Notes under the pieces: generated by a model
What the model saw: only the letters and a program-made list of their open reading frames with translations
Told to the model about the DNA's origin: nothing
The model's database searches: none
Shown here: piece by piece, positions 32,614 through 41,762 of the stretch
How positions within the stretch are numbered: the first letter of the stretch is position 1
Layout: each line of letters begins with the position of its first letter
Program-made: the position numbers and the translations under genes
Assembly: GCA_036940085.1 (NCBI GenBank)
Contig: JALLBK010000106.1
Span: 1-58,896, forward strand
Reading direction: 5' to 3'
Source: Discostella pseudostelligera
Lineage: Eukaryota; Bacillariophyta; Thalassiosirophyceae; Thalassiosirales; Thalassiosiraceae
Length of the DNA: 58,896 nucleotides

Positions 32614-33790
32614 TCAATGCCGTAATTTATTGTCGATAACTTCTACCACTCCAAACCGATCAATGCATTTTATCCGAGGTGGCCGGGGCGAATTGATGAT
32701 ATATCTGAGACGCAGCTGTTCGAAGCATTCCCTCATTAATTCCACCGCTTCGTGCCGTGTCATGTCAATGCGATATCTCTGATCCAAAACTGAATATGCG
32801 AAGTTTGATCCAAAACCGTGAGCTGCATATCGCATGCTTTGCAACGAGCCATATTGGTCCAGCCAAAACAGCCTTGGGATCAGGAAAGGATTTGATGTCT
32901 TTCCATCATCCTCGTTCAAAGTTGAAGCGCGTGTGTCCCTGTCTGATCTGTCCAGCATCGTACGTCCTTGCTCGATTTCGTTAGTTTTGACATGCTCGTT
33001 TTGTGAATTGTATGCTGCAGATGCAGAGGATATTTGTTTTTGTACCCTATCGACAACGTTCGAATTCGTGGACGCCCCCTCAGGATTACTGCAACGCATC
33101 ATTCCCCCCACAAGAAGACACATTTGCAATGGCTGACGAGAACGCATCCTCGATGCAATTTCACTCCGTGCAAGATTCGCAATAGATTCGGCATCGAGCC
33201 CAGCCGTTGATACCGGCCCGAATATATTCTCCACAGAAGTAGAATCTAGTTGACCGTCAAATACACACTCAACATCGTTTCCAATTCCAGCTTCATATTC
33301 CATAATTTGTGCATGTGTTTTTAGCAACCCTATTAACCTATCAGCTGTCTCATGAATGAGTAGAGAAAAGTATTGAATGAGTTTTCAATAAAAACTTCAT
33401 CGTTTGTATGTATTGCCAGTGCATGTATGCTCTCTGCTCACCATCGCCTACGTCGCCTGCAAAGCCGGCAGCAACTGCCTGCTGCTCCATACTTTCTCGG
33501 CTGAAGTCAAACCACGCCCTATCCTTGGCAGTCAAACAAGCATTGCCGTCATGAATCACTGCAACTTTGTCAATATTCGAGGATGTCAGTGCTATCCCAC
33601 CCCCGGAGGATGTGCTAGAATCTGCACCCATCATGACGAAGTCTCGACCTACAATTCCAATGAGTGTATCCTGTCCTGCCGACGATTGCTGAGCCCATAC
33701 TACACGGAGATTGTCGACGATGATAAAGAAGAGAATCGGCAACAGCAGGTGATGTGCCGCTAGGATTGGCATCGCTATCTTCGTCGTCAT
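32614..33790 (-). CDS. 20S proteasome beta subunit, PSMB2 (beta-4)-like, with odd N-terminus
   Basis: Exons 33790-33442 and 33344-32614 join in phase (GAT-G|GTGAGC...CAG|CT), giving AGFAGDVGDADRL and 359 aa from the first in-frame ATG. The fold matches PSMB2: DTLIGIVGRDFVMMGADSS, LLKTHAQIMEYEAG, LLVGGM, the wall-strand AAHGFGSNFAYSVLDQRY and a C-terminal IDRFGVVEVI. PSMB2 is a non-catalytic beta subunit, and no catalytic Thr is seen. Two oddities appear. Residues 7-33 are strongly hydrophobic, like a signal peptide. About 65 extra polar residues lie between LLVGGM and the LFWLDQYG strand. A second frame from an ATG at 33920 gives an acidic N-terminus instead and may be the true one through an unseen small intron, so the start is uncertain. 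Confidence 0.75.
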
Positions 33791-33920
33791 CTTCAAGCGG
33801 CAGTGATGCCATTGGTTGATAAGTGAATAGTGAATAGTGATAGGGTGGGCTCCAAAGTGGCCGAATATTCTGAGTAAATTCCGGAAATAGGCCTTCGGCA
33901 ATTCCCACGCCTACATTCAT

Positions 33921-33951
33921 GGTATGACGTCACCTAGAGCGACGTCATACC
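33921..33951. promoter_or_regulatory. Perfect inverted repeat with CRE-like TGACGTC cores
   Basis: The 11-base arms GGTATGACGTC (33921-33931) and GACGTCATACC (33941-33951) are exact reverse complements separated by nine bases. The left copy extends to a full TGACGTCA, the bZIP/CREB site. It sits in the divergent gap between the proteasome gene and the kinase gene, next to the possible ATG at 33920. Confidence 0.5.
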
Positions 33952-33984
33952 AGTTCCGCGAGTCAATCATGTCCGGTGCAATAA

Positions 33985-34013
33985 TTTGGCGGGAGGGAGG
34001 TAATTTGGCGGGA
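33985..34013 (+). promoter_or_regulatory. Two direct TTTGGCGGGA elements
   Basis: TTTGGCGGGA occurs at 33985-33994 and again at 34004-34013, spaced 19 bases apart in the same orientation. It is the same E2F-like core seen in other divergent gaps and lies between the proteasome and kinase genes. Confidence 0.45.
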
Positions 34014-34200
34014 AGGAGAGGGCCGTCGTCCGTCCATCGCCCGAATACCACACGATAATTTGGATCTTTGACTTCTCGTAGCATCTCGTACTATTCCTCT
34101 GTAGAATTTAGCGCGGGAAAGGAGAAAATCCACTTGTACAGAGTTGTACCAATACCAACTCATGACTCAGTTTGGGTGGGAAGAGCGAAGTGCACGCACC

Positions 34201-34449
34201 ATGGGATTAACTGTGAACAACACCATGACGGCAGGCGGCAACGATATCCTCCACCATGGCCATGGCAATGACAGCATCAACCCGAACGCCCAATTCGACC
34301 TTGTTCATAGCACCGGCAGTACATTGGATTTCAGGCAGAAACTATTGCTAACTAACCTTTCCGTGCTTCAACATTATCACTCCAACATTAACGAGCACGA
34401 GCACGCCCCTTATCAACATCAACATCAAATTTATGACGATGCATCATGA
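34201..34449 (+). CDS. Overlapping upstream ORF before the kinase
   Basis: An ATG in ideal context (CACCATGGG) opens an 82-codon frame, extendable to an in-frame ATG at 34162. It ends at a TGA 14 bases past the kinase ATG at 34433, in a different frame. It is rich in His, Asn and Gln. It could be an inhibitory upstream ORF, the true kinase N-terminus joined by an unseen intron or by frameshifting, or a sign of a sequencing indel. Confidence 0.35.
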   Translation: MGLTVNNTMTAGGNDILHHGHGNDSINPNAQFDLVHSTGSTLDFRQKLLLTNLSVLQHYHSNINEHEHAPYQHQHQIYDDAS

Positions 34450-36172
34450 CGATGCCTTGGATAGAGTCGCTCTCGGTGTCAATGCGTCCATCCCCTACAC
34501 TATCATCGAATCGAGTGGGCCAGCATGTCGACCACTGGATTTTCCGGCACCCATCGTCGACAAGGCTATGACTGTTTCTGTCAACGTCGTGAACCATCGA
34601 ACCGGACATATATTTAGAGCCAACAGTGTCTTGATGCGTCGGCCTACCCATGCGAAGAATTGCCCCTCTCGTGGTGTTAATGATGGTCGGATATTTTCCT
34701 TCGAGGATAGTACTAACAGGCTCCGCGGGCACCATCGAAGGTCAACCTCAGGCAGCATCAACAGTGGGCAATTTCATGTCAACGTACCTTCCACCACACT
34801 CGCTTCTACATCTCCTCCGCGCTGCGATGCAGCCTACAACTTTCCCGATAAAGCATACTGCGTTAGAAAGAAGATATGCAACACTACTTATGGCTCCATG
34901 CGCCTATGCGTCGTCCTGAAGCGAGTTAACCGCCATCTCGTCAGCTACTTCGCGTCTTTGGGAATTAGTGATCCCGAACAAGCAGTTCCAGCATGGGAGA
35001 CTACAGATGAATTGGTCGCGATTAAAGTAGTGAGTTGGTCTAAGCTTCAATCACTTCGAGGTCGTCACTTGGAGGATCCAGTTAAAGAATTAGCTGCGCT
35101 GCAGCTCCTCGGGACGCGTCTTCCCCACGTCATCTCGATTATGGATGCGCTTCAAGACGACACACACCTGTTTTGCGTCTTTCCCTACATGTCCGGCGGG
35201 GACTTGGGCACGAATCTGATGGAGTGCATGAAATCCGCTTCCACTAGCACAATCGATGAATCTCTAGCCAGAACTTGGTTTCGACAAATACTGTGCGGAA
35301 TAAGTCATTTGCAGAAGAAGGGTATCTGCCATCGAGATTTATGTTTGGAAAACCTGATGTTAGATGAGAACCGAAACCTTCGCATTATCGACTTTGGCCT
35401 GTGCATTCGTACTCCATTTGCAGACCCCAACAATCGGAAGTTGGTGTCGGACGTTAGTGCAAACACCTATCGTAGACTGATTAAGACCCAGGGTCAGTGT
35501 GGATCATGGAAATACATGGCGCCCGAAGTGTGCATGCGCTATGAATCATTTGACGGATTTGCCATTGATCTGTGGGCGGCGGGTATTATCTTATTCAAGT
35601 TGCTCGTTGGGAGAGAACCGTTTGGCATGCCGGATGCGGTGGATGGCAACTTTTGCGCAATATCTGAGAGAGGTGATCTAGCAGGCTTTTTATCGTCGCA
35701 AGGAATCGCATTGACCGATACAGCAGTAGACTTATTGCAAAATATAATGTGGAGTGATCCGGCCAAACGATTGACCTTGGCGGAAATTGTCGATCATCCC
35801 TGGGTACAAGGAATTGAGAAACAGTGCGTCCCATCTTCCGAGAGAAACGAGAGTTGGTTGATCAAGATCAAGTCCATCGATGATACGGAACCTTCGAATT
35901 TGATGCTCACTGGACTGCTAGACTCGTATTATGAGTCAGCTACGGATAGTTCTACTGATTACACACTTGATGCCGCAGAGAGCAACTTTTCATCACCGCA
36001 AGTATCTTCGCCTCCGGATCCCACCGTAGAATCTCCAGTGATCGCTATAGAATCGTTGAGCCAAATGAAAACAAAGAAGAAACGCAGATGGCTTTGTTTT
36101 CCATTTTTGAAGTGGAAACGTGCCGCACGGGCTACCTCACTGGCGGTGCCGTCGAACCGTGAATTCAGCTGA
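34433..36172 (+). CDS. Serine/threonine protein kinase
   Basis: ORF of 579 aa. The first ~150 residues are disordered. The kinase domain (about 155-475) has VAIKV (Lys ~198), HRDLCLEN (catalytic Asp ~302), DFG (~320), MAPE (~362-365) and DLWAAGIILFKLLVG, ending with HPWVQG. The layout is CAMK/AMPK-like. The glycine loop is degenerate, and about 25 extra residues lie between it and the VAIK strand. The C-terminus (~550-572) is KKKRRWLCFPFLKWKRAAR, basic plus aromatic with a Cys, which suggests membrane attachment. Substrates are unknown. The frame is open upstream to 34352 without another ATG, and an overlapping ORF precedes it, so the N-terminus is uncertain. Confidence 0.85.
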   Translation: MTMHHDDALDRVALGVNASIPYTIIESSGPACRPLDFPAPIVDKAMTVSVNVVNHRTGHIFRANSVLMRRPTHAKNCPSRGVNDGRIFSFEDSTNRLRGHHRRSTSGSINSGQFHVNVPSTTLASTSPPRCDAAYNFPDKAYCVRKKICNTTYGSMRLCVVLKRVNRHLVSYFASLGISDPEQAVPAWETTDELVAIKVVSWSKLQSLRGRHLEDPVKELAALQLLGTRLPHVISIMDALQDDTHLFCVFPYMSGGDLGTNLMECMKSASTSTIDESLARTWFRQILCGISHLQKKGICHRDLCLENLMLDENRNLRIIDFGLCIRTPFADPNNRKLVSDVSANTYRRLIKTQGQCGSWKYMAPEVCMRYESFDGFAIDLWAAGIILFKLLVGREPFGMPDAVDGNFCAISERGDLAGFLSSQGIALTDTAVDLLQNIMWSDPAKRLTLAEIVDHPWVQGIEKQCVPSSERNESWLIKIKSIDDTEPSNLMLTGLLDSYYESATDSSTDYTLDAAESNFSSPQVSSPPDPTVESPVIAIESLSQMKTKKKRRWLCFPFLKWKRAARATSLAVPSNREFS

Positions 36173-36343
36173 TGAGTATAAGACAATAGGGCTAATGTTA
36201 GAACTTAAAACTGGATCCTTAAAATAGTATCTTAGATTGGTGCTGTATTACTCAAATCGTCCATGATTGCATGAGTAGAATAAGTGCACGTCCGACAGAA
36301 CTCTCGAATGACAATTGATATCTCACTGACTTAGTGCAAACCT

Positions 36344-37837
36344 TTACCGACGGCGATTTCGATCGCCATTGAGTCGTTCACGGGGATCATCCCTGTTTCC
36401 ACCCCTACCCTTGTTCCACTCGGGATAAGGCTCGCCACGACGATACATGTTGTTGTCTCCAAGGTGACTTTTATCAGGGCGCCTGTCAGTCTCACTCTGG
36501 TACCTGTCTCCGGGATGTCCCTCGTATCGGCGTCGAACATCCATTTCTCTACTCTCGATAGCGCGACAATCGTCGGGGTGATGAGGGCCGGGGTGAGGAC
36601 CCAAAGGTCTAGGTGGACCAGGATATTGCCCACCAGGATATGGGCGTTGGCCGCTACCAGATCTATCCAAAGGATGTCTCTCTCCGTAGTAATTTGCTTC
36701 GTGAAATCTTTCATCTGGGTGTCGTTCTCCAGGGTATCTCTCTCCATTATGCCATCCGCCGGCATGCCCTCCTTGATATCTGTCGTCAATGGGCCTCCCT
36801 CCGAGCGGTCTCTCACGGTGATCAAACGGTTGAAAGCTTCGTTCAACATTTACATCGGGGTGGCGATGGTGACGCATGTCCTCTGGCATATTCCTTACAC
36901 TGGGTTCATCTCGATGAACTCTACTCTCTGGGTGAATGTTAGTGTTTTCTTGATTGCCTCTCTCTTTGCCATCGGCGTGACGATCAGGGTGTGCATTTCC
37001 TCTGCTAGCAGGTTGACGAACACTCTTCTCACTGCGATTTTTCGCTCTGCTCTGATCGTGCCGATGACTTTCATCCCGACGGCTTTCCCCTCTATCTTTG
37101 TCACGCCGATCACTTCTATCACGATGGCTTTTGTCTCGGCTAGGGTGGCTATCGGATCGATGGCTCTTCCCCCTCTTCTCCGAGTGACGACTGCTTTCCT
37201 CCCGATGGGAACCATTCTCTTGTTCGGCATGGTCATCCTCTCCACCATTGCTGCGGCGTCCCTTACTATGTTTTGAAGACTCACGTGATCGTTTCGAATC
37301 ACTATTGCTCCTCTCCCTTTTTCGTCTATGTCCATCAGATGACGAGCGCTCTGACTCCTTCCGACCCCTTGATCCATGACGACCTGAGTCGCCACTCTTC
37401 CTCTCTCTCTTTCTGTGTTCGGACGACTCTGATGGCCTCCTCTTTGACCGTTCCTCCCTTGATGATGTTCGTTCTTTCTTCTCAACTATCTTCTCATCCT
37501 CGCGTTTCTCATCAACATCATTACCACTAGTAGTCTCCATCTTCTTCAATGGCGGCCCTCCCCGCCTTCGAATTGGAAACCCAAGCTCGCTCGCCTTCGT
37601 CTCGTGATAGCTCAATAACTCCATCGATGGTTCACATATACCCCACCAACTTAATGATCGTTCCTTCATTTCCGGTGGAAAATCCTCGGGAAATATTGGT
37701 ATCATTCGATTGGGCAATGGTGGGACTAGGATGGTATTGGTGATTGGTTCGATATCGAAGAAATCGTACTTGTTCGCTTCGGTGGTGAGGAAGGAACCAA
37801 ACTTTATAATGTTGTTGATAAAAAAATTGATAGGCAT
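36344..37837 (-). CDS. Charged RS/RD/RE-rich nuclear-type protein
   Basis: ORF of 497 aa with an ATG start. The first ~85 residues look ordered (KFGSFLTTEANKYDFFD, then PPLPNRMIPIFPEDFPPEM and WWGICEP). From about 110 the chain is almost only Arg, Ser, Asp, Glu, His and Lys, with many SR, RD and RE dipeptides. After ~340 it becomes rich in Gly, Pro, His and Tyr with repeated GERHP-type motifs. Such compositions are typical of splicing-associated or other nuclear RNA proteins. I do not recognise the ordered N-terminus. A long plus-strand frame opposite (36464-37276) is an artefact of the repeated codons. Confidence 0.6.
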   Translation of the reverse strand: MPINFFINNIIKFGSFLTTEANKYDFFDIEPITNTILVPPLPNRMIPIFPEDFPPEMKERSLSWWGICEPSMELLSYHETKASELGFPIRRRGGPPLKKMETTSGNDVDEKREDEKIVEKKERTSSREERSKRRPSESSEHRKRERKSGDSGRHGSRGRKESERSSSDGHRRKRERSNSDSKRSRESSKHSKGRRSNGGEDDHAEQENGSHREESSRHSEKRGKSHRSDSHPSRDKSHRDRSDRRDKDRGESRRDESHRHDQSRAKNRSEKSVRQPASRGNAHPDRHADGKERGNQENTNIHPESRVHRDEPSVRNMPEDMRHHRHPDVNVERSFQPFDHRERPLGGRPIDDRYQGGHAGGWHNGERYPGERHPDERFHEANYYGERHPLDRSGSGQRPYPGGQYPGPPRPLGPHPGPHHPDDCRAIESREMDVRRRYEGHPGDRYQSETDRRPDKSHLGDNNMYRRGEPYPEWNKGRGGNRDDPRERLNGDRNRRR

Positions 37838-37982
37838 AAATGAAAAAGGATAATATTAGATGAACGGTATATTTACTGGAAGAAGGTGGTATACCCTCCC
37901 CCTGCTGGTGTGATTTCTCTACCATGATGTGTGCTAGTACCAATATTGAGTGTGTGTATCCAAGTCTCATCTCATGTATTGG

Positions 37983-38735
37983 TTAAATACGAGAATTACC
38001 AATCTTCATTTTAACATGCTAATGGTATTGTATGTCTCACTCCAAGATGGCACATACACACAACATGGCAAGAACAGACAAGTCACTAAAAGTTCTACTC
38101 ACCGAATCAACTCCCTGTTGTTGTTGTTGTTGTTGCTGCTGTTGAAGCGTCTCCCTCTTTCTCTTGTTTATATTCCCCATCATGCCGCCACCACCACCAC
38201 CACTCATGTCCGTAAAACTCATATTCAACAACTTATTTTGTTCCATCTGCTCGGCAACCTTCTTCGATACAACCTCTACCAATGTATCTAAATGTCGCAA
38301 TGTCTTTTTCTGCGCATCGTTCAATGGTGGGATAGGTGGGGGCTGTTGTTGTTGTGGTGGTAGTACCGTCGAGGAAATAGTTTGGAAATTATTGATTTGA
38401 GATGAAGATGAGTGTGATGGCCGTAGGAAGTCATTGGCATTTGAAGAAGTATGCATAGCATGATGATTTTGGGAGTAGCCTTGCCCATGGTGCTGTTGAC
38501 GGCGATGCTGCTGTTGTTGTTGTTGTTGTTGTTGTTGTTGGTACTGCTGATGCTGCTGCGGCTGCGGCTGCGGCGGCAGAGGCTGCTGCTGGTGCTGTGA
38601 TCTTGATGCTTGAGATTTAGGCGCGGCAGGTTGCCGACCGGGTGGCGGAGGGGGTGTCAGGCCGCTAAGTAGAGAGGGGGGTGCGGCGGACGAAGAAGAT
38701 TTCGCCGTTCGCGGTATGGCTGTGGATGCGTTCAT
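37983..38735 (-). CDS. Poly-Gln/Pro-rich protein
   Basis: Exon 1 (38735-38103) encodes 211 aa from an ATG and ends at a strong GTGAGT donor. The best following acceptor (CATTAG) gives a short exon 38018-37983 encoding 11 residues, in phase. Residues 47-85 hold Gln/Pro runs, and another Gln run lies near 200. Between them is a predicted helix (LNDAQKKTLRHLDTLVEVV..AEQME) and a Gly/Met-rich segment followed by KRKR. This resembles a transcription-cofactor-like protein, but no family is recognised. The 3' exon is a prediction. The Gln tracts are CAA/CAG-type repeats and may vary in length. Confidence 0.5.
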
Positions 38736-39203
38736 GGTTCAGTTCCGAAGAGTCGTCGGCGCAGTAGCAGTAGCAGTGTAGGGAAGTCACCTCGACCATC
38801 GCCATCGTCGGCGGCATCGATCGTCGGGCTGCTTGTGTGTGGTGTTGGCGATGCTGTTTGTCGCGTCGTCCGTCATGCGTCCGTCAGTCCGCCTCTGCAC
38901 CGACCAACCCCCGTCTGTCCATTGTCCGTGTTCCACGTCATCAGTTGCATTCCGCCACGTGGAAGATCATCACCTTTTATTTGGCAGGAAGCTGGCATTT
39001 TGTGACAAACACTCTCTCCCGCCAAATATCTAATTCGGGCTGTCACCACTGCATGCACGTGATAGGTGATGACACCTTGACGATGAAGACTTCTCATCCA
39101 CACCTTCTACTTCTGTGTATCTTTGGGCTCTTTCCTCCACAGCTAGAGTGTCGAAAGAATATCAGCAAGGAGCCATACCATCGTAATCGTCGGAGCAGTA
39201 AAG
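38736..39203. promoter_or_regulatory. Divergent spacer with one CCCGCCAAAT element and a G-box
   Basis: CTCCCGCCAAAT lies at about 39016-39027, and CACGTGG occurs near 38956. It separates the poly-Gln gene (minus) from the small secreted-protein gene (plus). Open frames in this gap lack any recognisable features. Confidence 0.4.
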
Positions 39204-39578
39204 ATGATGTTTAGTATCATTCCATTCGCGGTCATTCTCATAGCGTCCACTGCTGATGCTGCAGCTGCAAATTACTTCGCGGCACCTGGCCTTTGGGGTA
39301 TTGAAAATCCAATCATCGTTACCAAGGCGTCGGGTCGAAAGAAGAAGTCAGGCATCACCGAGGTGACACCTGCAAGCAGAAAATCGACAAATACTGGGAA
39401 GGACAACAAGCAGGATGAAGTAGAGTATGTCAATCGATATTTCAGTGATGAGATCGATGAAGCGGAGGAGGCATTTTATCGGGCTGTGGAACATGTCGAG
39501 AAGGCTGTGGTACATGCTGTGGATGATGAGGTTGAGACGCTATTTCCTCACCGAAAGAAGTCGACAACTACTGAATAG
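39204..39578 (+). CDS. Small secreted protein
   Basis: Single-exon ORF of 124 aa starting MMFS. Residues 1-19 are a clear signal peptide ending in ADA before AAANYF. The mature chain has a Lys-rich, Ser/Thr-rich first half (GRKKKSG) and an acidic helical second half (DEIDEAEEAFYRAVEHVEKAVVHAV), ending in a basic tail. No Cys and no known domain. It does not share the EGTFVRG block of the secreted pair near the start of the window. Function unknown; probably extracellular or endomembrane. Confidence 0.6.
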   Translation: MMFSIIPFAVILIASTADAAAANYFAAPGLWGIENPIIVTKASGRKKKSGITEVTPASRKSTNTGKDNKQDEVEYVNRYFSDEIDEAEEAFYRAVEHVEKAVVHAVDDEVETLFPHRKKSTTTE

Positions 39579-39734
39579 AGTCCATGCGTAGAATGAATGT
39601 TTGGTTTGCACTTTGTAATGCATTGTGGGTGTCTGTAGAATGAATTATATCGAAATTAGTTATGTAGTTGATGCAGATCTCAATAGCAACGCAGTCAATA
39701 TCATGCACGTTGGTTGCAATAGTAGGAAGTATTA

Positions 39735-41720
39735 TTAGTTATTATCAGTTGCCAATTTATCCTCGAGTATATTCACAACCCAGCTACAAATGTACTCTGG
39801 ACCGATCCAATACAATGCCTCCAACTCCACCTTGTATCCGGCAGCCTTCATTTTTCGGACTTCCTCGCAATCGTCTTCCGTCAAGTATGGATGTTCCGGA
39901 TCAAGAAGCGAATCAATCCGCTTGTTATCAAGATCCGTGAGCTTTTGAAATACAGTCTCTGGAAGTTTGTTTTTGAGTCGAGCAACTTTGGACGGCCGAA
40001 GACCAAGCCATTGGATCGGAACCGTATATCTTCGTCGCCCATCTACGCCCATGCGATCGCCCGCGCAGTGATAAAGAGCAAGGACTGATATCCCAAATGG
40101 ATTGCAATCGCAGAGCCCTTCCACAGGAAGGCCGAGCTCTCGATGGAGTGTACTGACAAGAGCTCTCGTGGCTAAATCAGGGAATCCTTTGCCGGTAACA
40201 AGAATGCAAGGAAAACGATCAAAGATTCTCTCCTCGGATAGACGATTGTAGACCCCTTCCTTTTCGATGACCAGGATTACCTTTGCATTCTTAGAAGTGA
40301 CCTTTATCTCGATGCCGTCGTCGGTACACCCATTCTCATCTCGCTCGGTCCATTCTTTTGTGATAGGGAGACCTTGGATTGAGCAGAGAGCAGTACCGTC
40401 GATGAAGCCACTAACATCCTTCCCTGATGGAAGTGTTCCCTTTCGAGTTATTTCAATACAGCCACAAAACCATCCTTTCGGACTCGCAAATAGTCCTAAT
40501 GATCGACGTGAAACGCCCAAGACCTTGGCCACATCTAATATCACGCCATCACATTCACGTTGATTGCGGAAATGCGTAACAAAGACATAAAACACCTCAC
40601 GAGTGGTAGTGGTGCGATTGGATAGTAGAAGTTGGTGGATGAAGTACATGACTAGGCAAATGGATGTGAACGATCTTGATTGAGCAATGTTGCCAATACT
40701 TCGATAAAACTTTGGGTCGCCATTGGACATTGCGCCAGGAATGCATTCCTCGACGGCATGGTTGGCACTGTCGAATTCGTGTCTATCTTCGTACGGCTTT
40801 GGACTCACGTAGCCTCGGAGGATGGGTTCCTCTTTCCTATCAATACACATTAATAGCGTTTCCATAACTGACTCTATTCGTTGAATGACATTCAGTGAAT
40901 CCGACGATTGAAAGATTGGCTCGGCTGAAGATTTGATCATACTTCGATGACAAGCATTATTTTCCGAGTTCAGAGAGTAATCCTCATCGACGCTATGGTC
41001 ATCAATTTCATCGTAGCATCGCGATATCTCATCATAGCTTTGGTAGTCATTTTGAGTGTACTCGAAGTTCTCGTCGTCGAAGCTCTGGGTGTCATTTTGA
41101 TAGAACTCGAAGTTCTGTTCGCGTTGATGAAACGAAACTTCTCGCATCGGTACATTGTCCACCACATTTCGATGTTGATCATCTTCGTAGTAGTAGAGAT
41201 CAAAATCAATGGACTGTGGATGTTGAATTTGGTTGAAATCAGTGTCACTAAAATGCCATTCGCTGCGTTCGATCAAATCTGCTTCTTCGCGGCGGATATT
41301 ATCGTACGAGCTTTGTTCTTCTTCACTGTATGAGTGTTCAGAATTGTGGTGTAAGTCATGGAAATTGTTTTCGTCGGACTTTATTCCAAGAATATCATGT
41401 TGCTGAAGAGTATCTTCGAGGAGTTTTTGCACGCAAAGATCGTCGTCATTGGCATTGTAGTTACTGGTGTCATAATTCTCGTTCGAGTTGTCATAGTTCC
41501 CGGCATAGTCTCCATCCCACGCCTCGTCCGAGACATCATCGTTGAAGTTTCCTCTCTCGTGATCATCGTGGTGGTAGTAGCTACTCGACAATTGTCGTGG
41601 TCGGTATGGAATCATTTCTTCGCTATCGGATGCGTAATCGTCCGGGTCATGACTGTCGCCATCGCCGCAATAACTTTGTCGTCGCGGGTTGTACCTCTGT
41701 GAATTCGACTCCATGGCCAT
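39735..41720 (-). CDS. SPO11: SPO11/Top6A-like meiotic double-strand-break protein
   Basis: Single-exon ORF of 661 aa. Residues 1-280 form an acidic, Asn/Asp/Tyr-rich extension absent from typical SPO11 (about 350-400 aa). The core follows: TREVFY with the DNA-linking Tyr at ~378, VSRRSLGLFASPKGWFCG, the Toprim Glu in VIEKEGVY (~486), then CDCNPFG (Asp ~538, Asn ~540), and WLGLRPS near the end. SPO11 makes the breaks that start meiotic recombination, acting with Top6B-like partners. The second acid of the usual D-x-D is Asn here; as I recall, plant SPO11-2 has the same D-x-N, so it is probably of that clade. The start follows a cluster of CCCGCC elements and a small upstream ORF. Confidence 0.88.
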   Translation of the reverse strand: MAMESNSQRYNPRRQSYCGDGDSHDPDDYASDSEEMIPYRPRQLSSSYYHHDDHERGNFNDDVSDEAWDGDYAGNYDNSNENYDTSNYNANDDDLCVQKLLEDTLQQHDILGIKSDENNFHDLHHNSEHSYSEEEQSSYDNIRREEADLIERSEWHFSDTDFNQIQHPQSIDFDLYYYEDDQHRNVVDNVPMREVSFHQREQNFEFYQNDTQSFDDENFEYTQNDYQSYDEISRCYDEIDDHSVDEDYSLNSENNACHRSMIKSSAEPIFQSSDSLNVIQRIESVMETLLMCIDRKEEPILRGYVSPKPYEDRHEFDSANHAVEECIPGAMSNGDPKFYRSIGNIAQSRSFTSICLVMYFIHQLLLSNRTTTTREVFYVFVTHFRNQRECDGVILDVAKVLGVSRRSLGLFASPKGWFCGCIEITRKGTLPSGKDVSGFIDGTALCSIQGLPITKEWTERDENGCTDDGIEIKVTSKNAKVILVIEKEGVYNRLSEERIFDRFPCILVTGKGFPDLATRALVSTLHRELGLPVEGLCDCNPFGISVLALYHCAGDRMGVDGRRRYTVPIQWLGLRPSKVARLKNKLPETVFQKLTDLDNKRIDSLLDPEHPYLTEDDCEEVRKMKAAGYKVELEALYWIGPEYICSWVVNILEDKLATDNN

Positions 41721-41762
41721 GGTGGTGGTGAAAGTGCTTGCAATATGGCTGCTGTGGTGATT

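Noticed and set aside
36464..37276. 270-codon plus-strand frame opposite the RS/RD-rich gene
   Set aside because: It is the reverse complement of Arg/Ser/Asp/Glu repeat codons, has no domain, and the minus frame has the expected composition and a clear start.
40947..41702. Plus-strand hydrophobic frames opposite the SPO11 N-terminus
   Set aside because: They are reverse readings of Asp/Asn/Tyr codons; the minus strand gives a single long ORF ending in a clear SPO11 core.
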